A DNA stretch of 64,000 bases, from contig OZ004595.1 in assembly GCA_963924555.1 (NCBI GenBank), positions 4,954,599 to 5,018,598 of the forward strand, written 5' to 3'. The notes beneath the pieces are model-generated. The model made no database searches. It worked only from the letters and a program-made list of their open reading frames with translations, and was not told the DNA's origin. Of this stretch, positions 34,001 through 46,943 are shown one piece after another. The first letter of the stretch is position 1. Each line of letters begins with the position of its first letter. The DNA is from Crambe crambe. Its lineage: Eukaryota; Porifera; Demospongiae; Poecilosclerida; Crambeidae. The position numbers and the translations under genes were made by a program.

Positions 34001-37000
34001 GGGAAACCACTGATTCTAGCTACACTTCAAACATTCCATTCCAATGACAGAAAATTAAATTATCATTAAGATGCATTCATGTGGATTGATACATTGCTCC
34101 CAATGCCAGAGATCAAAGAAGTTAAAGATTACACACAGCATGATTTTACATAATTCTTAAAAGTGTCCATACTCTCATTGACTGATTCACTGACTGATTT
34201 TTATCAAAGGTGGTAAAACTCCATTTGAATGAACATGTATCGATCAAGATGCATCCTGAAGGTTGAGAGTGCATGGATACTTTCTTAATACCAAGACAAA
34301 AGTACTTTAATGTATGATAATACACGCATTTATACACAAGTGTTCTTATTGACTAACTGACCTTTATCAAAGGCACCTCACACTCGAAAGACTCGTTTGA
34401 ATGAACTTTTTATGTCGAGCTGCATTCTGAAGGTCTGACTGACTACAAACACACTTCTAATGCTGTGACAAAGTACAAAGAGAACTGAAGAGGCTAAGGG
34501 TCTATTCTTGAAGAATTAACGTCCAGACTTTTCATTGTATCAAAGGCGGTCCTCATCATACAAGATATTGCAATGAAAGCTTGTTGTGTCCATGACAATT
34601 ACTATGTGTCAACCACTCTATCTTTGTCTCAAATTAACACCAAAGCTCCACCTTCTTTGAGGTTCACCATGCTCATTATGAGAGATTCAAAGTTGTTAAC
34701 ACTTCAACTTAAGATATGGAAATACTACTTGAGATCATGGCTAACCCGTTTGATGGGAGTCTCCTGGTATAATTGGGGGGGGGGGGGGGAGAGAGAGAGA
34801 GGGAGGATTTTCACAAAAAAAATCCCTGGTAATGTTCTCAGAATGCATTATTATTGATTTTATAACCGCCTTCTGAAATCAATACAGTTGATGATATCAA
34901 CACCGAGAGCTGATAGGTAAAATTGTCTACTATATTATTCCCATGTACGATCAACCACAGCACAGGCAAAAGGTAACCATGGAAGTGGTGCAAATAAACA
35001 GTGCGGTGACCACATGAAGCAGGTATCATAACTACCATCTACTTTAGAGAGAATGTTAGTTAGCCCACGGATCACTCCGCAGGCATGGGAAACGAGGTCA
35101 GGATCTGGCTGATAATAGGGTCTCAAAAGCCCTATAGGGTTTCAGTGTTATTGTTTGACAACTGCTCATCCTTAATCAAAGAGACTTTAAAGAGTACGAC
35201 TTTAGAGAGCTACTTAAAAAAAAATTACATTTCTAGTACAGCAAAACCTCAGATTAAGAGGGACCTCAACTATCCCAGATTTGTGTATTAAATTAAGAAC
35301 TTCAAATGCTTTCCCACACTGTTAGCTGCTTGTATTTTTCATTCAGGGTTGAGATCTCAGTTAGGTGCTACAAGTAGCCAGCTTGTGAGCACATTCATTT
35401 GCATAGTTACGTATACCATACACTTATATCCATAGAGAAAAGATGTTCACTGGTGCATGCAGTATTTGGCTATTGGACACAACAGCAAATGCATTGCATC
35501 CAATAATATGCAATGCTCAGTTTACCCAAGGTCATTATATTACAGTGTTAGAATGTATATAGATCCCATTTGAATCCCCAGTGTGGGGCCAATAATATTT
35601 TTGCAGTGATTTTTCCTACTTCATGATTTGATAGTACTAGTAGCTTTGGGGTTGAGGTTTATAGCCCAATCGTTATTTCATCAAAGACGTGACTAATTCT
35701 ATTAAGCTAATTTCCTAGATGATACAGACTGACTGTTGGTCTAGCAATGATTGAGTGCCCACTTAGATTTGAATAGGCAATAGAGCTTAAAGGAAATCAT
35801 GCTGGCTTCATGCTTACAAAATGTGATAGTCCATAGTAGAAAACTGTTCTATAATGGTTGGATCATCTCCACACCAAATGTCAGGCCCAAGTCTACTAGA
35901 GATCGTGAGTTGTGGAGAGTTAAGAAGAAGAAGTGCCCCATAATTGCTTTTCACTTGCAAGGAGAATGCTTGGTAAAGTAATTAAATTCTATTGTTCTGG
36001 TAAAAGAAGTGGTTGGGGGCTCTACACAAAAATTCAGTCCTACTTCCTGATTGACTATTTGCAATAAAACCACAAAAATGCAAAAATGTGACACTACCTG
36101 ACTGAAATTCTGAGCTGGAGAAAGTGATAGGTGTAGGAATATAACATGACACTTATCAAATTATCATGTTTTGATATATCCTGTGTGAACTGTCTCATGC
36201 TGCAATGACCGCAAGGAACCAGGAGAAGAGATATCAGGGATTGATCATACTTAGTGTGTCCTGATTTGGGAATGTAACTATCGATGCATGCAGTTTACTA
36301 TAGAAGCTGAGAGGGACACATTTTTAAAGCTCTTTCTCAGAAGACTTGATAAAGAGCTTTCTCCTCTTGGCTTCGATAGTATACTCATGCAGATGCGTGA
36401 GTAAACCACGGGGGAGTCAAAACTGGATTCTAGATTTTCATACATTGTATTCTTGCACTTTTCTCAATTCTTGACCAAAATAACTATAGCTAACATTAAT
36501 TCAAGAGATTTCAGTATTTTAACATCAAATATTAACACTAGAATATACTTATTAGAATAACTTACATCGGATTTGGATTCAGGCAGCACATGACACTGAA
36601 CTGCATCCACCAGCATCTTCACGCAGCGAGGATCAGCCAAAATGAGAGAATTCTGTCCCACACAGGTTAGAAGTTGCTCAGTATTCAGGAGTGGCAGTCG
36701 GACAAGATTGAGAATTTCATAAACGTGTTGCTTCCTTTCTTCCTTGTAGATGAGCCAAGCAATAGCTGCTTCGTATACGTCAAACTCAGAGCTAACATTA
36801 AGTTGTTCATTGCCTAGAAAGGACTTGATATCTTCAAACGGGAGCTTCAGATATTCATCTTTCCTTCGAACTTGAGTGAAGTAGTGACTGGAATAGACAG
36901 TAGCAGCAGACTGCAGATCCTGGCAACCATGGACTTCAGCAAATACTTTTATTCCAAGACAGTTATCAGTGTCCAGTTGCCTCCGAAGAAACTCACTGCA

Positions 37001-37510
37001 GGCTCTCCTCACTTCCTCGAACTGCAACACACTGGCTGCAGGAAGAATGGACTGGACATTCTCCTCTGAAATCTCTATGACTGCACTGTATGCATAGTCT
37101 ACCAAGCTCTTCAAAGAGGCTGCATCCATTCCATTTATGGTGATGACTCTCTTCTTGCTCTCTGCCATCTCACCAGTGAACATAGCACGGAAATAAGCAC
37201 TCAGGGAGGCAAGGACTACTCGATGACACGGAATCTTTGTCCCATCCACTTCGAGAATCACATCGCAAAGCTGCTCAGCTTCTCTGAGAGCGTCCATCTC
37301 CATGAATGCTCCGCTGAACTGGCTATCGGAGTGAAATCGCATCACCCCTTTGCTGTCCACGTCTATAATGCTCTCTTCAAGGCAGAGATCGTACAAGCGA
37401 TTTTGAAGGCCTTTATAGTCCACGGGGCTCGATTGAGATCGAGATTCAGGAGAGTAAGTGGCTGGTCCGCTGCTGGGCGATAAAAACATGCCACCATCAA
37501 GAGGATCCAT
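28086..37510 (-). CDS. BTB-BACK-Kelch protein (KLHL family)
   Basis: Likely substrate adaptor of a Cullin-3 ubiquitin ligase. Exons 36566-37510, 28875-29175 and 28086-28678 join in phase to 612 aa; the 7.4-kb intron could hide another exon. Residues 1-75 are a Ser-rich leader. The BTB domain (about 80-180) has LCDVILEVDGTKIPCHRVVL and YFRAMFTGEM. The BACK domain follows (about 190-300; NCLGIKVFAEVHGC, LPLLNTEQLL). Six Kelch blades follow: YAIGGWDG, YAIGGHDG, YTIGGQDS, YAIGGCHA, YVFGGHDE and VAVGGFDG. An in-frame ATG at 37615 would add 35 residues; I prefer the later one because the leader there aligns no better. I cannot assign a specific KLHL orthologue. The gene is divergent from the ROCO gene. 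Confidence 0.9.
30551..30867. mobile_element. TACAGTGGAACCTC MITE with internal 74-bp tandem repeats
   Basis: The ends TACAGTGGAACCTC (30551) and GAGGTTCCACTGTA (to 30867) are perfect inverted repeats with TA at each edge. Inside, a 74-bp unit (GAATAAAGGTCACCTCTCTG at 30572, 30646, 30720, then partial at 30794) repeats slightly more than three times. It sits in the Kelch gene intron. Confidence 0.88.
31721..32107. repeat. 129-bp tandem repeat, three copies
   Basis: GTCCTAGCAAAAGCCACTCC starts each unit at 31721, 31850 and 31979. The copies are over 95% alike by eye. Because 129 is divisible by three, an open frame runs through all three, but it lies inside the Kelch intron and looks like a repeat artefact. 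Confidence 0.92.
32930..33593. mobile_element. 664-bp foldback element with long arms
   Basis: The left arm from AGGTTACGATATAGAGTTTG (32930) to about 33125 pairs with the right arm from about 33415 to CGTAACCT (33593), with scattered mismatches over roughly 180-195 bp. A spacer of about 290 bp separates them. No transposase frame is visible, so it looks non-autonomous. It is in the Kelch intron. Confidence 0.8.
33685..33900. repeat. About 60-bp tandem repeat, three to four copies
   Basis: AGGATATGCTGGAATAAT recurs at about 60-bp steps (around 33757, 33817 and 33877, with a shortened first copy). It lies in the Kelch intron. Confidence 0.85.
34140..36565. other. Rest of the Kelch gene intron
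   Basis: A degenerate direct duplication (about 34155-34260 and 34340-34435, sharing TTTATCAAAGG and GAATGAAC blocks), a poly-G/GA run near 34778 and AT-rich unique DNA are visible. The six-frame reading shows nothing I would call an exon. Confidence 0.45.
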
Positions 37511-37819
37511 TTTGGAGTTAGAATTTTTTTTTTGGCCACTTAACTGGTCATTTATTTTGTCTTTGTGGTATGCAGAACTGTAATATATATTATGTGGATC
37601 ATTAACCCTGCACACACGTGGCTTCTTATACGTGGGGTGGGGCTAGGGGGTGAGGCTCGTAGGTGGGGCTTGAAAATGTTGGGAAACAAAAAAAGCTAGG
37701 CTGGATCTACTTCGCCAAAGTGTTGGGCCTAAGCAGAGAGTGTTGAACTTGCCGGCTAGCTGGCAGCTAGCTACTAAGCTTATAGACTAGTAGTCTACTA
37801 AAACCAGACCGTCTAGACG
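37511..37819. promoter_or_regulatory. Divergent promoter region Kelch / ROCO
   Basis: The start codons of the Kelch gene (-) and the ROCO gene (+) are 309 bp apart and face away from each other. The segment holds CACACACGTGG and GGGGTGGGGC stretches. A shared promoter is inferred from spacing only. Confidence 0.5.
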
Positions 37820-40800
37820 ATGAGTACATTCGACCTGTTTTCCTCCGTGAGGGATGGGAATACGGATATTGTCAGGCGTCTCCTTCAGTCCAAGTCCTGT
37901 AGAGCTCGTCTCAACGACAGGAACGAGTGGGGCGACACTGCACTCCACCTATCTGCTGAGGCAGGCAATGGTAGGTGGGCATTAAATAGGATAACACCTC
38001 CTTAAAAATGATTTTTCCTTTCCCTTTTGATTTAGTGCTCTTCATCTGAACTCTTCCCCCATCCCCCTTGCTTTATTATGATAATAAAAAGAAACTCCTA
38101 AGATTTGATTACATGGAGGTCAGAGTTCAGATGCACTTAAAGGGGTTGCATGATCTAGTTACGTCTCGCCACCCCTGCCCCCCCTCCCCTCCTTTTAGTG
38201 ATGTCACTGTTGTAGGTGATATTTCAAATAGAACTGTATAACTGATGGTACATCTCTTTCCATGTACGCCAGGTGAAATCTGTCAAATGTTAACAGCAGC
38301 TGGTGCATCCGTGACAGTGAGGAACAATCGAGGAGAGACCTGTCTCCATCGTGCATCTGTTGGGGGTCATGTGGAAGCCGTTAGTGCCATTGTAGGTACG
38401 TATATGTCGACGAAAACCTGATCACCAAGACAGTGTAGTCAGATCACCCTGTAATGAGACCACCTCAGGAGTTGATAAATGATATACCAATCTTAGTACT
38501 GCATGGTATGGTATGCTCTGGCTTTTCAAATCTCCTTGATGTGACCATAAAACATACATGCATAGATAAATGTAATTGTTCACACACACTTACTTCATCA
38601 CTAAGTAGGGTAGATGTTAATACACCTTTTGTGTTCAGTGTTCACATCCTTATAACTGCTACTGGTTCAAACCACAAACACTAGAGGTTAAAATGACTTT
38701 TACTCGGGATTCGGAGTAAGCAAGGTTCTGCCCAGGATTCTTGAGTGGTGGCCGAAATTTAAAAGATTAGTGGTGTCCGGATGATCAAAACCAAGCCTAA
38801 AGTTACTATGTACAGCTAAGTATAGTGAGTGCTGGCCAAATTAGCTGGCCAAAATGGCCACTGTCGACCAGTGAGGGCAGAACCCTGTGAAGTACAGCAA
38901 TGCAGTAATTTTGTTATCATGCTTTGTCAGTACACAGCTTATGTAGGAACATCTCTTGGTACCTACTTCCACCTCCCTCAAATGTAATCATGTGCTACAC
39001 ACGTACATGCAGAACAGGCATCATACATCATACTTGGTCACTCACTATGTAATGCCCTATAATTTTTATACATACATACATACAGTATGTACACATACTT
39101 CCTTTTATCAAGATGCTTCTGTGGACTTTATTCTGGTCCTGCCCCAAATTGAGAGAATCCCTGGTGGAATCAGAGTGGAGGCCCAACCTTTGGAGAAGGG
39201 TTGGGACTATATATGCCTTGTTTTCAATATTTCCCACTGAAGAGTGAATAAATAATAATCCTTTTTTGGCAAGTGAAGTGAACTGGTACACTAATCATGT
39301 TAGTATGTATGTGATATCTATCAAAGGAATGACATTATTGTCATATCCATGTACATGAACTGCGTCACACACAGCCCTCTCACTTTTCTATATAGTGTTT
39401 CGTGAAAATTTTTAATACACCGGAATTTATATGGCTCACACTTCAATTTTTACCCTCGGTAACTCTCATATCCTACAATCGGTGCAACTTTTGTCATGTG
39501 TTTCATATGCCATTCCTGGACCATTGAGCCTACAGTTTGATTAAAGGTATTCGATAAGAATTAGGCACATTAAATTATGGGTTTGTCAATTCTGTGACAG
39601 TTAGCAGAGCAAATGCAGTACATAGCCAGCAAGGTACCCCACCTTGTTTCCGTACTTTTTATAGTTGTGTACTCAAGCCAACATCACTCTTTCATTTAGA
39701 AGAAATGTTTTTCCTCTCATTATATTACCTTCATCCCCCCTAATGAAATACTGAAGCAGCCATTTGTTAAATATTATCCTAAATACAGCCCTGCTAAATC
39801 TCAAATCTCAGCCCACTATAACAAAGGAGGAATGTGTCACTATCTATCTATCTATCTAGGACTGTTGCACCATAGATTATTATTATGTGCCTTGTGGGGA
39901 AAATGCATCCTTTGTTGATCGCTGATTCTTTTCATGTACTTGGAATTGTGGAGACACTGGGACAGAAATCAAAAGATGTAAATGTGTCTTTTGCATAGAG
40001 TGTGCAATGAGTACAAAGAGAGACATCACTGTCCTCTTCAAACAAAACGCAAATACATTTGATTACATGTGGTAGGGACCTTTGCTCCTGTTTAGTAAAC
40101 AAATAGGGTTGTTATCATAACAGTGAAACTGCTTTCATCTGCTGCAAGTGTCCTGGGGTTGCAAGTAGTCTTGGGACTGTGTTATGATAATTAGGAATCC
40201 ACACGGCCTTATGTACTCCAGTACATTAATTTTAGCCTCTCAATATGGACACTACACATCATAATGTTTATGACATCTGGTCCATGAAATCCTGTTTGAT
40301 GAAAACCACTGAAGTGCTAACCCTCAGCATAGTGCAATAGTGCAATTGTCATACGTATCCTGATAAGAGAGGTCTCAAAACATTAAAGAGGTGTCCTGAT
40401 TAGAGAGGTGTCCTTATTTCAGTGTCCTGATTAGAGAGGTGTCCTTATTTCAGTGTCCTGATTAGAGAGGTGTCCTTATTTCAGTGTCCTGATTAGAGAG
40501 GTGTCCTTATTTCAGTGTCCTGATTAGAGAGGTGTCCTTATTTCAGTGTCCTGATTAGAGAGGTGTCCTTATTTCAGTGTCCTGATTAGAGAGGTGTCCT
40601 ATTTCAGTGTCCTGATTAGAGAGGTGTCCTTCATTAGAGAGGTACGTATGAGGTTGTGAATCAGTACACATCTACAGGAATGTACATTTCATGGAGTCCA
40701 CACTGAAGGAGTTTTTTTTTTGCTAAAAAATGGGGTGGGACTTCCTTGGGATGGGACTTCCTGTCATATGGTCATATTTAGGGTGGCACTTTCTGTTGTC

Positions 40801-43800
40801 AAATGATCATAATAAATTATTATTCCAGGACGGGACCAGGACCCTGATGCTGTTAACTCCCAGAATGATGCCGGGTACACTGCCTTGCACCATGCAGCCA
40901 AACATGGCTCCAAGGAGCTCATAGACATCCTCGTTAAGGCAGGGGCTGACCAGATGATTGAAAACAACGCTGGAGAGACTCCGTATATGGTGGCCCACAA
41001 GTACCAGCAGTGGGATGCAGAGAGGCTCTTACTCAATGTGGAGCAACAACATGGTAAGGGGATCTCCTTTATTGACAGATGTAGACTCAGAGGTGTCCAA
41101 CATTCATGACTATTGTTAGGTGTCTTCTTTTATGCTCATCTTTTCCAATTCTCTTCACTCCCCCCTCCCCCTTCCTACTCCATAGTGTCTGGTGTCTCTA
41201 CTCCAGTTTCCTCATCTCTCTCTACTCCCCTTGTACTTCCTCTAGCCCCCTTCACTATCCCATCCCCTCCTCTTGCCTCTCTCTCCCTCTCCACTTCCTC
41301 TACTCTTCCTCTTCTCTCTCCTCTCTGGCCCTAGGGCACATATACGCACAAGAGCTTTACATCATAATTATTCTTTTCAAATGCTATCCCTTCAACATGT
41401 GCTTGTACAGTACATGCAATGTACATTCCTACATTATGTATACACATAGACTCATAGCAACCATGACTTTCATTAGATACTAATTCGCATTGCCATGGTG
41501 CCATGTAGTAACCTGCATGTCCCATGTATTAACCTGCATGTCCCATGTAGTAACCTGCATGTCCCATGTATTAGCCTGCATGTCCCATGTAGTAGCCTGC
41601 ATGTGCCATGTAGTAACCTGCATGTCCTATGTATTAACCTGCATGTCCTATGTATTAACCTGCATGTCCCATGTATTAACCTGCATGTCCCATGTAGTAA
41701 CCTGCATGTGCCATGTAGTAACCTCCATGTGCCATGTAGTAACCTGCATGTGCCATGTAGTAACCTGCATGTGCAATGTAGTAACCTGCATGTGCCATGT
41801 AGTAGCCTGCATGTCCCATGTAGTAACCTGCATGTGTATATTTGCAACAAAGGGCAATAGTGAGTGCATGTTAACAGTCGTAAATATTGTGCATAAGAAT
41901 GTAGTGTTTTTGTTGAGAATTAACAGGGCTATTGGCCCTCAGACTCACTCTCCCTTTCAAGTTCTTTGATTTATCAACAAGTTTACGAAAACCTCCATAA
42001 AATTGTATCAGGGTGGAGAATCAGCTGGAGAGCTGTGCTTTGATCTGTTTGATCTGGATATTAGTGTACACAATGCTATGATAAACAAGCACAGTACACC
42101 TCAAAGAGTTCTTGAAATAACAGCTCTTGAAAATAACAGTTGACTTAGGCCATTTCATGGTCAGTTTTGTTTTGTTTTTGGTTTGTTTGTCTGTTTATTT
42201 AAAATTTCCTATGAACAGTTGTGCGTGTGTGTGTGTGTGTGTATGTGTGTGGGTTGGGGGGGGGGTGGTATAGTGTGCATATAATTGAAGCATTGTGTGT
42301 GTAGGCATGGTGGTGTGTGTGCAGGCATGGTGGTGTGTAACTGGAAGTGAAATGAATCCCTCAGCTACACTTATGCTACAGTGTGTGGTTACATATCTTT
42401 TCTTGTGTAGCTGACAAGGCCATTCGTGAGATGAACCGCAAGGAGAAGGAGATAATCCGAGGGTACTTGAATGCAGTCAAGTATGCCAGTCAGTTAGAAT
42501 CCAGAGTCAGGATTATGCTGGTGGGAGACACAGGATCAGGTGGGTGTGGCTTAAATATACAAGGTTCAAGTGGGTGTGTCTTGAGTCTATACTTAGGTGA
42601 GTGTGTCTTCATTTTCGGGGACAGGTTGGTGTGTCTTGAGTCTTAAAAGTGGGTTGTGTATCTTTGTTTTAATGTGTCTTGAGTCTATAGGGACTTAGGT
42701 GCGTGTGTCTTGAGTCCATAGGTAGGACATAAGTGGGTGTGTCTAGGGGACATGTTTTGGGAACACAAAATATCATGAGGTATAATTTTTGTGACTTTGC
42801 AAAAATCAACGTGCAATTTCGTGTATAAATCCTGTCCCACATACTTATGTATAATAATTAGTGTGTTGAGTCTGTCTATAGAGACGAATACAAGAAGTGG
42901 GATATAAGAAGCTGATGCTATGTAAACCACACCCATTAACTAAACCACACCCACAGGAAAGAGCAGTCTGAAGAAGACCCTCTCAGGGGAGGGATACGAG
43001 CCTACGGAGAAACCCAGTTCAGGAATCAACGCTGACACCTCAGTCACCCGAGTGACCTTCAAGCAATTTAAGGAGTGGATCCAGCAGCCCACCTCCAAGG
43101 CAGACACTCACAGGCTCAACCTAGAGTATATCGACTCCATCATTGACTACATCCTCAACTTTGTCCGTCAGCCACAGGTGAGAGAAAAAAAAGAAGAAAT
43201 ACATGCATACTGTAACTTCTACTGCACTGTACGTTTATAATGATTGGACTATCTCCACACCAAATTTCAGCCCCAAGGCTACTAGTAATCATGAGCTAAA
43301 TATATATCATGATTACGTATGTTTGATGTGTTATATATATCATGATTACGTATGTTTGATGTGTTATCTTTACTATAGATTGTCTCAGATGAGCTCGGCC
43401 CAAATGCTCTCCAAATCGAGAAAGAGCAAGTGAAGACCGTTAAGTTCAACCCTGAAGAAGACGTCATTCCTATTGAATATGAAGAAGAAGAAGAAGAAGA
43501 ACAAGAGGACAATGAGGAGGAAATAAGGAAAGAGGAGGAAGAGGAGGTGGGGGAGAACAGTGAAACCACACCCACTTCTGGTGACAGTGTGTCCATCAGT
43601 ACTTCAAATGACTCATCTCTACCCATTGGAGATGCTTCAGGAGGTGGTGATGGTGGCTCCTTGAGGAAAGGAGATTACCGAAGTGGCCCCCACTCCTCAA
43701 GCAAGGGGTACGGAGAGGGCAACTCCGACCTTTCCATTGAAAGTCAGACTTTCAGCCCCAAAAAAGCTCTAAAAACAAAGGTACATATGCACAAAGTGCA

Positions 43801-46452
43801 AAACCCTGAGATATAAAAATGCAAAGAGTATAATACAGAGTAGCATACAATAATATTATAGGAGAATCTGATTGGTCATAAGCAAAAGTTTGATCAGTCA
43901 GACATGAAGTATCTGTATGTACATGCTCTATAATGCCTTAGTATTATGAGGGCCCCTGGAGCAAGGCTAGATCCTCATGAGGGCCCCTGGAGCAAGGCTA
44001 GTATTATGATCCTCATGAGGGCCCCTGGGGCAAGGCTGCAAGAAAATACACAATGTAAATTTTCACTCCTCCAGATGATACTTATTCTTTCTTCCTCCAA
44101 CCTACATAGGACTCTACTGTCCCTCGATCAAAGATGAGTCCGAGGAAACCCAACGTTTCTTTCACCGATGACTCAATCAGCAGCATCTCATCAGTTAACC
44201 CCGATTCCACTGACTACATCACTGATGAACCCGATAGCGCCATCTCTTACCTAGACAAGGAAGAAGGTGAGCATTTCATGTCAGTGATGACTGACAATGA
44301 TGAATTCTACAATATGGACGACGACCACCTCCATCGACAACCCTTGGAGTCATCACTAGCAAGTTCCTCTAATTTGGACTCTGTTAGTGGTTCTTCGCTG
44401 GAGTGTCCCAGTCCTAGAGATGATGGGTCCGTCTCGCCTGCAGAAGGACAGGTGTCATCATCTCAAGCTTCATCATCAAGACCGGGTCGAACTCGTCCTG
44501 GGTCTGGAATAACAACAACAACAACAACAACAACAACGACGACGACCAGCGAAGAGGAATCATCAACACAAGCTTCGCAGTCTACAACCGAAGAACCCGA
44601 TCCCGAAGACACCGGCAAAGTCCTGGAAAGCACGGTCCTTATCTTCAACCGAACCCGCCGCGAGCTCTCTAGGTTATTAATCGAGAAATTACCCATGGAG
44701 ATTTTGAAGCGTATGGTGATTAGATGGCCGGTGGGTGACGAGCACCATCAAGATAGATCTAGTCTCAACTCCAACCGTCTGACGATGATGGTCTGGGATG
44801 CATCGGGTGATCCACTACAGGCTAATTTCGTCCCTTTCTTTTTTTCAGATCGTTGTCTGTATGTAGTGGCATACAACCTCACCCGAGATTTGGAGCAACC
44901 TTGTCTATCCTATCGTAAGAAAAACCTTGCCAACACTGATGGATCCATTCCTACCAATTCCGAAGTGCTGGAATCCTGGCTGGGTTGCGCCACTGCTTAC
45001 ATGCGAAGAACGCCTTCAGAACCATTCAGGTGCAACAACCAGACACCTCTTCTTCCTCCAATTGTAATCGCTTGCACACACAACGATCACCCAAGCCTTG
45101 AAGACACTCCGATTCTCTTCCACCGTTTCTTTGCCAGGAAGACCTTTGGTTCTTACAAGAAGCATCTTGTGGAGGCAAATAAGCCCAGTGCTATGCGTTT
45201 GAGTAATCGCTACGAAACGCTGAGCACAAAAAGTGAAGTGGAGCTGGAGGTGCCTTATAGCGGTCACCATCTCCTTCGGAGAGAGATCGAGCACCTTGCA
45301 AGGCAGCTGCCTTACATTCAAGAAAATGTTCCTGTCCAATGGGTCAAATTCGAGCAACTTGTGTATGGTTTGCAGCAGCAGAAGAAACTGATTCTACTCT
45401 ATAACGATCTAGCACGATACGTGACGGAACACTGCCAGCTGGTAGGTCCGCTCCAAATCCTGCCTGCATTATCTCATTTCCATGATATTGGGACTATTCT
45501 TCATTTCTACCGACACCCAGAGCTTTCTGGCATCATTATCATCAAGCCCCAGTGGCTCATGAGTGCATTGGGAGCTATCATCACTTCTACTCCGAGTCGC
45601 TGGATCACTCAAGAGGTGCAAAACGGGTACAAGAAGCTCGGACAAGTTGGCTCAATTGAGAAGGAGAATCTATTGTTGGCTTATCGCTGTGCACGGATGG
45701 GACAGAAGTACTGGAACGAAATGCTCTTCATCTTGAACTGCATGGACCTTCTCACGTGCCATCCATCTCTACACGAGTCAAAATCAGTGTACATGCCAGC
45801 TATGGTGACACAGCCTTCCCCTGATCCTCATATCATCCCGTCCAATAGCGACCCGTTTCCGGTACACTTTGGCACTTTGGAAGGTGCGGCTTTCCCCATT
45901 GCTCTATTCAACCAGTTGGTTGTTCGTTGCACGCGTTCATCCGTCTATAATCCGATGCTCTACTACAAACGTGCTCACTTTCAGCTCAACACGACTCACC
46001 ACCTTTTAATCTGGATGGAACACACTTCCATTGCTTGTCTAGTGCAAGAAAAATGCAACGAATTCTGCACGGAATGCATCGAAGGATCGACAAAATACCC
46101 CTTCAGCCCAAAGTGTTCCAGCGTTGAGCACCTGATTGGGGAAGAAGTGGAGTTCATGCCCACGGATAACTTATCAACGCTGATTGAGAATTCCACTAAT
46201 TCTGGTGTGAAAATTGATCCTCAACTGTCTCTCCTCAATGACAGTGACACTCTCCAGCAAATCTGCCCGGCTATTCTCAACTTCATCACAGATAACCTTC
46301 AGTTTCTCTGCAACTGTTGGTTCCCAGGTTTGGATTTGCACCAGGCTAGTCATCTCGACAACAAAGTGATTGTTTTGGATCAATACTGGAAGCACACTGT
46401 CCTCTATGAAGGACAAGCAGATGAAAAACTGAGCATTTGGTTTTCTGTGTGA
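37820..46452 (+). CDS. Ankyrin-Roc-COR protein (ROCO family) with long insertion in Roc
   Basis: Exons 37820-37970, 38273-38395, 40829-41053, 42411-42539, 42957-43177, 43379-43780 and 44110-46452 give 1197 aa in frame. Residues 1-160 are ankyrin repeats (WGDTALHLSAEAGN, RGETCLHRASVGGH, AGYTALHHAAKHGS). The P-loop GDTGSGKSS (about 203-211) is split by the exon 4/5 junction. After QFKEWI and a short helix comes a long Glu-rich and Ser/Thr-rich stretch including poly-Thr. Roc then resumes with VWDASGDPLQ (about 645, the DxxG element), YVVAYNLTRDL and a G4-like ACTHNDHP. The COR-like region is at about 870-915 (FHDIGTILHFYRHPELSG, KPQWLMSALGAII). No kinase or LRR is present. Likely a GTPase scaffold. 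Ankyrin plus Roc-COR recalls DAPK1, but kinase and death domains are absent. Confidence 0.85.
40393..40632. repeat. 31-bp tandem repeat, about eight copies
   Basis: Units of GTGTCCTGATTAGAGAG plus GTGTCCTTATTTCA repeat seven to eight times in the ROCO intron before the exon at 40829. The text resembles the internal part of TACAGTGGAACC-type MITEs (compare AATCAGGACAC near 24590). Confidence 0.93.
41500..41840. repeat. 21-bp tandem repeat, about 16 copies
   Basis: Units of the form AACCTGCATGT plus CCCATGTAGT repeat across roughly 340 bp with single-base variants. The period is divisible by three, so open frames run through it on both strands. It is intronic in the ROCO gene and not coding. 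Confidence 0.93.
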
Positions 46453-46943
46453 AGTTGTGTGTATCATAGTTATAAAAAAATTGCACCTTTATCAGAGTGT
46501 CATTAACTACAATCATCAGATTCTGTTATTAATGAGTTATTAATTTTGTGTGGACCTTGCAACTTCATTATAATACTAAAGGGAAATTTTTGCAGAAAAA
46601 TTTTTTTTGTGGCTTTGTGGTTTAATTAGCTATAGGAATAAATATTTTTCTGCAATGTTCACCATGAGTAAAGATTGAAGAGAAGGACAGCACCATACTA
46701 TAGCTACTGTGACCACCTCAAAAGTGAGTGGACCATCAAAAGTAGATAGCTGTATACATTACTGCCTTTCTGCCGACAGTCAGTCTTGTATAAAACAATA
46801 GTTGGTTCCCTTACAGTCCTGCAGACCTTATAACAGGGAATGCTTTATAAAAGGCATGCAAGCAGTACCCTATCGTATTCCTTGTTACTAGCTGGATTCC
46901 AAGAATAAGGATTTGTTAATAGTGGAGAGAAACTTCTGAAAGC
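46453..46943. other. ROCO 3' flank and astacin upstream region
   Basis: A possible AATAAA signal occurs near 46637. No other gene is seen. The last 100 bp must contain the promoter of the first astacin gene. No clear TATA box was identified. Confidence 0.45.

Noticed and set aside
41473-41969. Long open frames on both strands with HVPCSNL-like repeats
   Set aside because: They result from a 21-bp intronic tandem repeat, and both strands are equally open.
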